Positions 46,710 through 55,483 of a stretch of DNA of 64,000 nucleotides are shown here, in pieces (the first letter of the stretch is position 1; each line of letters begins with the position of its first letter). The position numbers and the translations under genes were made by a program. The notes beneath the pieces were generated by a model. That model saw only the letters and a program-made list of their open reading frames with translations, searched no databases and was not told the DNA's origin. The stretch spans positions 45,488,067 through 45,552,066 of the forward strand of contig OX104120.1 in the NCBI GenBank assembly GCA_944474755.1, in the 5' to 3' direction. This DNA is from Limnoperna fortunei (lineage: Eukaryota; Mollusca; Bivalvia; Mytilida; Modiolidae).

Positions 46710-47109
46710 AAAAAATTAATATTTTGTCCCCAAATTCGCGTGTTTTTTGTATTGTTCAGCATAGTATGTAAGCCTACAACCGGACCGGACTTGCATTTCC
46801 GAATCTGCATACACATCCATTTATGCTGGTAATTGTTAAACATTGTTGACAAACTTAGATAGAAATGTGTAAAAAAATCAATATATGGATAAATTAAGTA
46901 AATATTTTAATATGTAACAATTTAAACGTTTAACAGTGATGAAACAGCTAAATTTTGATAATAAAATACATCTATCAGGCATTGATATAATTTCTATTCC
47001 AGATTGATTATTTAAGTAAGTCTTGAAAGATCGTGTCTTTCAAAGCGTAGCTTTTTTAAATCATATTTAACATGTTTAAAGAGGCAAAACTGTGAAAAAA
47101 TTAAGTTGC

Positions 47110-48260
47110 AGACTTAATCGTCCGGAAATGGAATATTTAAAGAACGCAATTAGTTCACAGATTGAAATAAATAAAATTACCACAATAATATTTAGCGAAT
47201 GTGGAAGATACGTATAATATGCGCGGAATCACCGGATTGACAAACATCAGAGAAAGTTAGAAGTAATGTAAAGAATTTTCGCTTTGTTTAACTACTTTGA
47301 ATACACACGCGTAAAAACAAAATGAAAAGACTGTTCCAGACATTGTTATTCATGAAAAAATCTTCAGAGATGAGACCTTAATATCTCTAAATAGATGTTA
47401 AAGTTACACCTTTTTAATTTTTTTACGTAATAATTATAAATGGTAGAAAAACTGGTGTAATCTATCATCAAATATCTCACGTCAGCAATTTGACGCATAA
47501 ATATGTCTTATTTTTTCGTAAGAAAACGTTTGTGCATATATGGCGTAATTAGTTAGCTCGCAGATTATACGCATTATAGATCGCGAAACGCTGGTTCGAG
47601 TCCCGACGTTTTTCTTTTTGTTGTTGTTTTTTTTTAAGTCTACTTTCATTTGTCACATATTTAAGAAAGTTTGTATGATAAATGATAGTGAAGTGTCCAA
47701 AAATAGAATATTTTAAAGAACACAATTGGTACGTAAAGGTTGAAAAAATTATGTGTCTAAACTAATACCGAAAGTGGACGAAACGTATGACATGCGCGAA
47801 ACACACGTTCCGACGAAGTAAACGTAAAGAATTTAAAAGAATTTAATTTTGTTTCGTTTGTATTCACTCGAACAACAAACTGATAAGACTGTTCTAGAAG
47901 TCATTTTTATTGAAGTAAAACATCTTCAGCGATCAAATCTCGATATGTCTCAATAAATGTTAATTTACACCATTATTTTTTATACGCAATAATTAAAGAT
48001 GTTATAAAAACTACTAACCTATTAACAAATATATAACGTATGCAAAATGACAGTGCCGTAGGCAGCAGAGGATTCTCGGACTAGGAGTACACGTGCAATC
48101 AGTGCACCCCTTTTGTTTACGGCCTTGTATGACGCATAAATAAGTTGCTTATGAATGAAAATGTCTGTGTGTATGTGGCGTTTTTGCTTAACCCGTAGCT
48201 TGTGAATATTATACACCGCGAATCGATGGTTCGAATCCCGATGGTCTATGTTTATTTTCT
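47110..48260 (+). repeat. Two diverged ~600-bp tandem units, each ending in a tRNA-like Pol III box
   Basis: Unit 1 (about 47110-47640) and unit 2 (about 47690-48260) share ordered blocks: TATTTAAAGAACNCAATTNG, GCGCG(G)AA, GTAAAGAATTT, AAGACTGTTC, TCTTCAG(A/C)GAT and TACGCAATAATTA-like. Each closes with a tRNA-like segment containing a consensus B box, GGTTCGAGTCC at 47593 and GGTTCGAATCC at 48228. The A box is weak in both and no cloverleaf folds convincingly, so these are not called tRNA genes. Confidence 0.6.
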
Positions 48261-48362
48261 ATTTTGCTTGCTTTTATTAACAGGAAACGTCTTAAACATA
48301 TATTGGTGTAACAACATCGAATGCCAGCGCGAGCATATTCTTTAACCTTGTAAAAGTCATCG

Positions 48363-48496
48363 TCGGAAACCCATGCACGTCCGGTCGCGTTCTCGCTTTG
48401 CTTCCACTTGGTGGTGGTAGCGGTGGTGGTAGCAAAGCGAGACCGCGACCGGCAAGTGGTAGCACAGCGAGAACGCGACCGGACGTGGGTTTCCGA
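48363..48496. repeat. GC-rich inverted repeat with 30-bp tandem right arm
   Basis: The left arm 48363-48402 (GAAACCCATGCACGTCCGG, TCGCGTTCTCGCTTTGC) pairs with 48461-48496 (GCACAGCGAGAACGCGACCG, GACGTGGGTTTCC). It can also pair with a second partner at 48431-48452 (AGCAAAGCGAGACCGCGACC), because the right side is a 30-bp tandem duplication. The loop holds a GGT-rich run. The high GC stands out in AT-rich DNA. Confidence 0.8.
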
Positions 48497-48516
48497 CAAT
48501 GTGTTAAAGTAGATAA

Positions 48517-48872
48517 GGGACCAGGGGGGTTGGGACCCGTGCATTTCAAATTATCAGGTGTAAAAAGGGCTATGTCCTATCTCCCTAAAATACAAAAAAG
48601 TTGCCGTCCTACATCAGATGTGTTATAAAAATGTGTGTCCTATCTAGTGAATAATTTTATGGTTACAATTAAGTATTTATGTTTGTTAAACAAGTTGTGC
48701 GATTACAGTATATTGGTTTTTTCATTGATGATATTGTTATGAAAAAAACTAGCTGTCCTATCAGTGCTGAAAATAACAAAATTTGGAGTCCCATATATAC
48801 GCCAGCATAAAAAGTATGTGTCCTATTGCATTGTGCACCGTCCCACCACCCCCAAAAATATTGACCGGTCCC
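48517..48872. mobile_element. Harbinger-like MITE, 3-bp TAA TSD
   Basis: TAA flanks both ends (48514-48516 and 48873-48875). The left end GGGACCAGGGGGGTTGGGAC and inverted right end GGGACCGGTC ... GGGGGTGGTGGGACGGTGCA share GGGACC, a G-rich block, GGGAC and GTGCA with gaps. A 3-bp TWA-type TSD and GG-starting TIRs suggest PIF/Harbinger. It has no coding capacity; the repeated TGTCCTAT motif inside is unexplained. Confidence 0.55.
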
Positions 48873-51001
48873 TAAATATATATCATTACATGTGATAAAA
48901 TAATAATTTACACGATAACAAGGGATATTTGTGTCATAAATGAAAACAAATTTATTTTTTATTTTCTACTTTATACTGTAAAATTATTTGCCCGTTAAGT
49001 TAAACGTTAGCATTTTTTTACTCGTGCTTGTTTTTTTTGGCAGTTAACATCCAGGAAACCACGTGAGATAATCTTTTATGGATAGCATAAACTATCGTAA
49101 TACATATAAGTGAGTATTTAATACTTTTTAATTAAACACTACGCTTTGGATCTATATAATTTTCTCCTAACCATGCAAAAAAGATACAATAATTTCAGTA
49201 CTTTTTACTGCTACTGTGGCGCTTGTATTTCAAGTTAATTATGTTTTGAATGTTGACCGATTTTTCACGGATTTGGACACAATGTTACCTTGAACATAGT
49301 GCAATCCGATTTAGAATTTCGAGCTTCAGCAGGCCAGTGGTACGTTATCCCGCCAGAGAAATGGGTATCATAGAAACTGTCACAAATCGAAGTCCAAGAA
49401 ACCGGCAAACTACAGAACCAATAACCAAAAATGTAGTAATTACAGCAATGGCCCTGACTTGGTACAGGCATTTCAAAAGAAATGATGGGTTAAACCAGGT
49501 TTTATGGCATGCCCAATCTCCCGCTTCAGGAATAGTAATATACAAATGTAAAGTTTAAATATCAATGTCACAGTTAGGGGACTACGTTAAAATTATTTGA
49601 GTTCTGTCAGTTTCTCAGTAACCACGCATTGTAACATGACAATATTTGTTATATAGTTTGCTGACAAATAGTACATGCAAGTTTGGTAGGTGTCACCTGA
49701 CCTTGACTAGAATTCATATCACTACGCTAATGTTTGTGGATAAGGTTACTTCTGTTGTAACTCTGCATGGTAGGATGAATGAGTGGCATGGCATATAGGT
49801 TCCTGTTGAATAGTACACGTTTAACAGTTTGTCTTACCAATAAGGTCACACAAAAATAATTTGTTTGACTTGATGGTATGCAGGATACCATCCTCCGTTT
49901 TTTTCCAGGAAATCTCAGAATAGATATTGCACTGATGGTAAAATTAACATTAATATCTTTCATTATTAACTCATAATTTCAATAAAATTATTAAATACTA
50001 CGACAGACTTATAACCTTAATATCAAATCTCCTTATTAGGTGTTTAAACACAAAGTTTTCGATATAACGAGTTCGGTATAGGCAAACATAATGAAAATTC
50101 AATCTTTAACAAGGGAGGTAATTCTGACAAATCTATATTTTTATTACTTGTTTAACAGTTTTTTATCAACAGAAAAAAAACTTTTAATCCAGACAGCCCT
50201 TATTTAAAATTACCTTCTGCCTGTATCTTCTATCAATTTGTATATTGTGATAAAATTTGACGAAGAAATAGTGATTACCAAGTTTTGGTTTCAAAGCTTG
50301 TAATTCTCAAAAGCAAAGCATGAGAAAAGCATTCTTTTTTGCGAGATAAAGTTTTTCTATATTTATTTAAATCAGAACCTGCCTGTAACAGGTATCTATA
50401 CATCTTGTGTTAACATTTGGTGAATATTTGATGAGCAGAACAGAAGTAAATTTACTGAAACCATCTTCAAATTAAAGCTGAATTGAAAATAGCCAATAGA
50501 TTTGGCAAGCATGGAAGCACGTGAAGTGTATCGCGCATGCGCATGATAGCACCAAAATAAGACCATATTTTTAATGCTATGTCTGTATACTCAAATTACT
50601 GCAAAGATGATTTATTTTCAAGAGGGGGCAAAAAATGGTCCTTACCCTACCTTGTCCTTTAGAAAAATTGATCAATGTTAACTCTTTTTAAAGCTCTGGA
50701 AGCATCCCTATCTTCAGGGATGAAGTCTGAGAGACTCCGAAAACAGGAAATTGGCAATTATTCCACTAGACTAAAATAATCCTAATCCATTATATTTCAT
50801 CAAATGTTTAATTTATAATTTTTTTTCAAAGTTCCTTCTTTCCAATAAGCCCAAAAAGTAGAACCAAAACAAGAAAAAAGCCAAAGAAAAAAAATTACAA
50901 AGAAATATACCATTTTATGGGGAACTACATTCGTGGACAACGAGGTGCAAAGGTCATCAATTGTGTTGTCGTGCAAAGGTCATCAATTGTGTTGTCGTTC
51001 C

Positions 51002-51907
51002 TAAATATAAGCTGAAAATTGCTCGATTTCAATAAAACTTACCCTATGCCTTGTCTGATCTCATACGAGTCATTCTTCCAAATTTTATGTCGGTCTGACC
51101 AATACTTTTTGAGATATTTGGTATCATATGGACCTACCTTTAACTCGGTAAAACATCACCATTTTCTCCCAACTTTACCAAATTCAGTAACTTCACCTCT
51201 TGCACTAAAGTAGCTGTAACTTTCTTGTTTTTTGAGATATCTACAAAAAATAAATTGTGTCTGAAAGTGAAAAGGTACAAGTAATTTATAAAACAAATAA
51301 TTGTTGAGAATGTTGACTTTTAAATATCTAAACTGTTAAAATAATTTAAATATTTGAAATAAATGAGGAAAAATGAGAGAAAAAAACATTCATAATTCCA
51401 TTTGAAAGTTAAAGAATAGCTTTAAAATTTAAACTTTTAGGTAAAAAATAGGCTAAAACATTATACAATCAAAAACCAACCTCTTTGTTTGGCTGAGAGA
51501 CACACAAAAGGTGGCAGAAATTATAAACTGAATATACCTATACCTGCAATTAAGCCCAAGGTAAAGGGAAGATCAATTAAACTTCAAAAGATTGTTAATT
51601 GCAAATAAACTGTAAATAACTCAAAAACTAATTATGTTTTTACTTAATTGATGGCCTGTTGAAGATAAATTTCCCAGAAATAAACATTTTTATGCTTTAG
51701 TGTGATTTTAACCAGCCATTCTTTGGATGTAGGGCAAAAAGTTTAAAAAAAAACTTTAAAAAAAACTTTAAAATCATAAATCCTAAATTTAGCCTGAAAA
51801 ATGAATAAGTTTTATTTTAAACATATAATATAATGAAAAACTTTTAATCTGAACTTAAACAATAACAAAAAAAGTTACCAATTGGGGAAAAATGTTGACA
51901 CTGTGAA
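51002..51907. other. AT-rich leader of the transposase cassette
   Basis: No open frame of note. This is the interval between the left terminal repeat and the transposase promoter region. Confidence 0.4.
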
Positions 51908-51962
51908 GTGACACCTGTGTGTATTGTGCAATAAACATGTATGCCAGACTCACAGGTGTCAC
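51908..51962. promoter_or_regulatory. 12-bp perfect inverted repeat upstream of transposase
   Basis: GTGACACCTGTG (51908-51919) and CACAGGTGTCAC (51951-51962) are exact inverses 31 bp apart, about 150-200 bp before the transposase ATG. This could be a protein-binding site for autoregulation or a terminal relic; the role is inference. Confidence 0.5.
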
Positions 51963-52041
51963 TGCTGTCAAGGAGTTGGGTGGCAAACTCAGCATCATGG
52001 TGTGTATTACTGTGGTAATTGTCAGTAGCCATAGCAAAAAG

Positions 52042-52049
52042 TATAAAAA
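52042..52049 (+). promoter_or_regulatory. TATA-like box before transposase
   Basis: TATAAAAA lies 65-72 bases before the ATG at 52114, a plausible spacing for a Pol II core promoter with a short leader. Confidence 0.45.
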
Positions 52050-52113
52050 ACTGCAGTTCTGTGGTCCTGTCATCACTTCTGTGTGGATGTTGTAAGACTA
52101 CGCCAGAAAGCAA

Positions 52114-54156
52114 TTGAAGATGTTTACCACTGGTCAAATAAGTCCTCGCAAAGGTCAGTCTGGACTACAGAAAAGGAAGGTTCCCCATGGTGGTAGATTC
52201 AAGAAGGGTCATGCAGATTTGAGAAAAAAAACTGCTACAGCTACATCTTGGGATGAAAATGCCAACACCTCAAGCAATCACATGGACTCCAGACTGGATG
52301 TTAATGAACACAGTCAAGATGTACATGGAATGATAGAGATGATGGCTGACTCCAATGAATTCCATCTCACACTCCGCTCCTCTGATGGTAAATCCAGCAA
52401 CCTGAAAATAGAACAAGAAGAAAATAATGAACTTGCAGGCATGAGATTTGTTGACAGCGAAAGTATGATGAACATGCTAAATACAGTCAACCGACAACAC
52501 AGAGAGGTATCCCCTTCATGCACAGACCCTGAAATGGATGCCTACAAGCAGAAAAAATGGGGAGTTTGTTGGATTTACTACCTGAGATGTCTGCATTGCA
52601 GTTTCCATAGTCAGCCATTTAAACTTTACAAGGAAATTCCAACCAAGAAACCTGGTCCTAATCCTGGAGCACCAAATGTTGCCCTAGCCACTGTTTTACA
52701 AGATGCACCAATTGGGAACAGCAAGACACAAGAGATATTAGCCCGGATGAACTGTCCTCCACCAAGCCTTACCAGTATGAACAGAACTTCAAACAGAGTT
52801 GCAAAAGAGATGGTAGAACTGAATAAAAAAGACATGGCAGAAAAGATGGAGATAGTTAAAACTGAAAACAGAAAGCGAGGCAAACCAGAAAACGAAATCA
52901 ACATCACAGTGGATGGTCGTTATGGAAGCCAGACCATTACCAGCAAGAAGAAGCCAGGTCAAAATGCTTCGCAGGCATTTTCCCTTGCAATAGAGACAGT
53001 GACAGACAGGAAATACATTATAGCAGCAGTCCACCAGAATCAACTTTGTTGGAAGGGAGCTTGGTTAAGAGGCAAGGGCTTTGAAGTAGAGTGTCCAGGT
53101 GGACATGAAGACTGTACGGCCAACCTGTATAGAGCTGCACCACTGTCAGAGTACACCATGGGGAAGGAAATAGGCACCCAGCTTGCACTTCAGGGGATAC
53201 TAGTGAAGTATGCAACCACTGACGGTGATGGAAGATCAGCCAGTGGAATAGATGATGGAATGAGGGCCCTGCACCCACTGTGGAAAGTTGAAAGACTTGC
53301 TGACCATGTGCACCTTGGACAGACACAGTTCAGAACAGCAATGAGAGCTCAGTTCAGTGAAAATATGTTCCATGGCAGGACCAAAGAACAGAGAAGTGAT
53401 CAGAAAAAAAACTTTTGTCTTGACCTAAAGTGCAGAAGTTCCATGGTTGTGAAGAAGCTGATGGAAACATACAACAAAGATGTGAATGAAGTTTGTAAAC
53501 ACTTACCCGCAACACTTGAGGCAACTGTGCGATGTTACAGTGGTGACTGCAGTCTGTGTGCTGAACACTCCATGGTCTGTCCAGGTACTGATTCTTCCAA
53601 CTGGTGGCTGAGGTCCAAATATCTGTCAACATCCAGGATCACTGTGCTGCAAATGAATGAAAAGGATGTAATGTTATTGCAAGAACTATTGAAAATGAAG
53701 TTAAGTGAAGATGCAATAAACAGTATGAAGTTGTTGGACAGTACAAACAAGAACGAAGGAGTTCACAGAGCACTGAGTGTAAATTTACCGAAGAATGTAA
53801 ACTTTTCCAGAAACATGGAAGGAAGACTGGCTTCTGGTGTCCACAGAAACAACAATGGCCCAGGGACTTCATCAATCAAGAAAAGTCAGCACTTTGGCAT
53901 TGACCTTAGTGAAGGTAGCACCAAGTACCTAAAGAATATTGACAAGAGAGCTGACTACCACAAAGAATATGAGAAAAGGCCACAAGTCATCAAAAGAAGA
54001 CTAAAGCAAAGTGTTGACAGACTAGAAGAGCACAAGACATATAAAGAACTCCACTGTAAACAACCAGAATACAAGAAAGGACAGTTAGACATACCACCAG
54101 CACTTGTACACCACAGTGATTACTGTAAGAAGAAGCTACCCAGAGAAGCCTGTTGA
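52114..54156 (+). CDS. Mutator-like DDE transposase, intact 680 aa
   Basis: A single uninterrupted frame of 680 codons, by far the longest in the window. Its order matches the animal 'Mutator-like transposase domain' proteins often annotated in molluscs and arthropods. The N-terminus is basic (RGGRFKKGH-like, residues 26-33). A Cys-rich zinc-ribbon-like segment follows (C152, C159, C162). Catalytic-type acidic residues are D267 (INITVDGRYGS), D370/D372 (ATTDGDGRS), D397 (ADHVHL) and E548 (NKNEGVHR). A Cys motif lies at 474-489 (CYSGDCSLC...C), then LPKNVNFSRN (559-568). The end is charged and His/Lys-rich. The enzyme would cut and paste the surrounding element in the nucleus. ATG 52114 is the first in frame; 52120 is also possible. 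The intact frame suggests recent activity. The superfamily label is from motif memory; the 4-bp ATAT flank would be unusual for classic MULEs (8-10 bp). Confidence 0.85.
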   Translation: MKMFTTGQISPRKGQSGLQKRKVPHGGRFKKGHADLRKKTATATSWDENANTSSNHMDSRLDVNEHSQDVHGMIEMMADSNEFHLTLRSSDGKSSNLKIEQEENNELAGMRFVDSESMMNMLNTVNRQHREVSPSCTDPEMDAYKQKKWGVCWIYYLRCLHCSFHSQPFKLYKEIPTKKPGPNPGAPNVALATVLQDAPIGNSKTQEILARMNCPPPSLTSMNRTSNRVAKEMVELNKKDMAEKMEIVKTENRKRGKPENEINITVDGRYGSQTITSKKKPGQNASQAFSLAIETVTDRKYIIAAVHQNQLCWKGAWLRGKGFEVECPGGHEDCTANLYRAAPLSEYTMGKEIGTQLALQGILVKYATTDGDGRSASGIDDGMRALHPLWKVERLADHVHLGQTQFRTAMRAQFSENMFHGRTKEQRSDQKKNFCLDLKCRSSMVVKKLMETYNKDVNEVCKHLPATLEATVRCYSGDCSLCAEHSMVCPGTDSSNWWLRSKYLSTSRITVLQMNEKDVMLLQELLKMKLSEDAINSMKLLDSTNKNEGVHRALSVNLPKNVNFSRNMEGRLASGVHRNNNGPGTSSIKKSQHFGIDLSEGSTKYLKNIDKRADYHKEYEKRPQVIKRRLKQSVDRLEEHKTYKELHCKQPEYKKGQLDIPPALVHHSDYCKKKLPREAC

Positions 54157-54341
54157 TTGCTGATAAAAGGCCCTTTTCAGGGCCACCAACATTCTCCAAA
54201 AAGAATCTATAATGTTGTTGAACTCAAAATAAAAAAAAAACAAAACAAATAAACTATTGAAATAAAATAGACCACCTGCTCCTTTTTGCCATTAATAAAA
54301 TTCAAAAGTTCCCCTCCCCCAACCTTTCCAAACTACTTTAA

Positions 54342-54758
54342 TTAAAAGTAAAAAATAAAAACACTACCAAGGTTGTTATTTTCCATCTTAAGATCAATTT
54401 TGCAATCAGGCAAAGGAGCAGGGTGGCCTAAACAGTGGCCACACGAAACGCATGTCTGTCTACTGTTGTTGAAGCCATGCGGCTCCAACACCAAATGATT
54501 GACATTCACACATTTCGTGTTGTGGCACAGATGTGAGACATCAGCATTAGGAAACTGAAGTATCCCATGCTGCATCATGTATGCCAATCTGTGCACATGC
54601 ATTTGTCTCCACCCTCTGCCATCTGGCAGTTTACAATTTAAAACCCCATATTTGCCATTGGATGTGCAAGCTCCTTGCCAAATTAAACACTCTCCATTGA
54701 GACCCATGGCACTGTTTTCTTCTATTTTCTGCCTGTATTTGAGAACAAAAGCCTCCAT
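54342..54758 (-). CDS. His-Me finger (I-PpoI-like) zinc endonuclease, 138 aa
   Basis: An intact minus-strand frame ending 185 bp from the transposase stop (tail-to-tail). It shows the zinc-stabilised His-Me finger layout of the I-PpoI family: C24 with W27-x-G29, Y37-G38, H54-x-H56-R57-L58, then VSHLCHNTKCVNVNHL (residues 74-89), where H76 is the expected general base and C78, C83 and H88 are zinc ligands. FNNSR (96-100) supplies the Mg-binding Asn, and a second zinc knot is C103, C106, C109 with H112. Such enzymes nick or cut double-stranded DNA; known members are rDNA-intron homing nucleases. Here it sits within a transposon, so a role in target choice, excision or repair-driven spread is possible but inferred. 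It could instead be a hitch-hiking homing gene. The start at 54758 is the first ATG before the conserved region. Confidence 0.85.
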   Translation of the reverse strand: MEAFVLKYRQKIEENSAMGLNGECLIWQGACTSNGKYGVLNCKLPDGRGWRQMHVHRLAYMMQHGILQFPNADVSHLCHNTKCVNVNHLVLEPHGFNNSRQTCVSCGHCLGHPAPLPDCKIDLKMENNNLGSVFIFYF

Positions 54759-55037
54759 TTTTTAATCCTAGAACTTTTTTTTCTATAAAAATGAGTATTA
54801 ATTCTGTTAACAAATAGATGGGGGTCCATAGCAGCTCCCTTTTAGGAAATAATATAGAAAAGTAGTAATTTTGAACCAAATTTTTTTAAAAGACCCTTAA
54901 AAACAATAAAACTGTTAAATTTTCATACATTTCTTGTATTTCTATTGTTTTTTCATTAAACATGACAAAAATGTTGCCTTTGGTCTCAATATAGAGTGAA
55001 AAATCAAACTTTCTTACTCACCTCATTCTGGCTCCTA

Positions 55038-55483
55038 GGAACAAAAACACAATTGTTGACAGCTCTTTTTCCCTCTTTGTTTATATTAACATAAAGTCAA
55101 TTAAAAAAAATTCCACCGATTCCCCTGGAATGCCATTTGGTAGTCTGAAAGTACCATACCACTTACAAACTATATCCAAAATTTAGAAAAATTGATCAAT
55201 GTTAACTCTTTTTAAAGCTCTGGAAGCATCCCTATCTTCAGGGATGAAGTCTGAGAGACTCCGAAAACAGGAAATTGGCAATTATTCCACTAGACTAAAA
55301 TAATCCTAATCCATTATATTTCATCAAATGTTTAATTTATAATTTTTTTTCAAAGTTCCTTCTTTCCAATAAGCCCAAAAAGTAGAACCAAAACAAGAAA
55401 AAAGCCAAAGAAAAAAAATTACAAAGAAATATACCATTTTATGGGGAACTACATTCGTAGGTCATCAATTGTGTTGTCGTTCC
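55038..55483. repeat. Right terminal direct repeat of composite element (empty site of Spy-like insert)
   Basis: Matches 46227-46370 joined to 50658-51001 almost base for base. It lacks the 4287-bp insert and one copy of a ~25-bp local duplication (GTGCAAAGGTCATCAATTG...) that the left repeat has near its right end. Confidence 0.9.

Larger units (their letters stand above)
46371..50657. mobile_element. 4.29-kb Spy-like DNA element inserted between AAA and TTT, no TSD
   Basis: The right terminal repeat (55038-55483) provides the empty site, ...TATATCCAAAA|TTTAGAAAAATTG.... The left repeat is split exactly there: ...CCAAAA then GGACAAGGTAGGATAACC..., and at the far end ...TTACCCTACCTTGTCC then TTTAGAAAA. 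The ends GGACAAGGTAGG(A/G)TAA are inverted repeats that continue weakly (GGCCCCCT / TTGCCCCCT). No base of the target is duplicated or lost. Insertion between AAA and TTT without TSD is, as I recall, the hallmark of Spy elements. Inside I find no transposase; the interior holds a fold-back, tRNA-like tandem repeats, a GC-rich hairpin and a small MITE. Unassigned open frames at 49250-49558 (+) and 49727-49963 (-) are short. Confidence 0.7.
46227..55483. mobile_element. Composite transposon-like unit: direct terminal repeats flanking DDE transposase and His-Me endonuclease
   Basis: Two same-direction copies of one repeat bound the unit: left 46227-51001 (488 bp once its nested 4287-bp insert is removed) and right 55038-55483 (446 bp). 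Each repeat starts GGAACAAAAACACAATTGTT and ends with an inverted partner ATCAATTGTGTTGTCGTTCC, so each has its own ~23-bp TIR. Of all flank pairs, only the outermost one shows a duplication longer than 2 bp: ATAT at 46223-46226 and 55484-55487. Between the repeats (51002-55037) lie the transposase and the endonuclease in tail-to-tail orientation. The layout resembles an IS-flanked composite transposon, but a MITE copy landing beside a related full element could give a similar picture. ATAT is palindromic, so TSD and TIR cannot be fully told apart. Confidence 0.55.

Noticed and set aside
47540..47612. tRNA gene
   Set aside because: There is a good B box, but the A box is poor, the acceptor stem does not pair and the copy belongs to a tandem repeat. 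Called tRNA-like only.
49250..49558. 102-codon open frame in the Spy-like element
   Set aside because: Lies where a transposase might be expected but shows no DDE-type motifs, zinc fingers or other recognisable domain. Left as unassigned.
52314..54199. Minus-strand open frames under the transposase
   Set aside because: Antisense shadows of the 680-codon gene with no motifs of their own.
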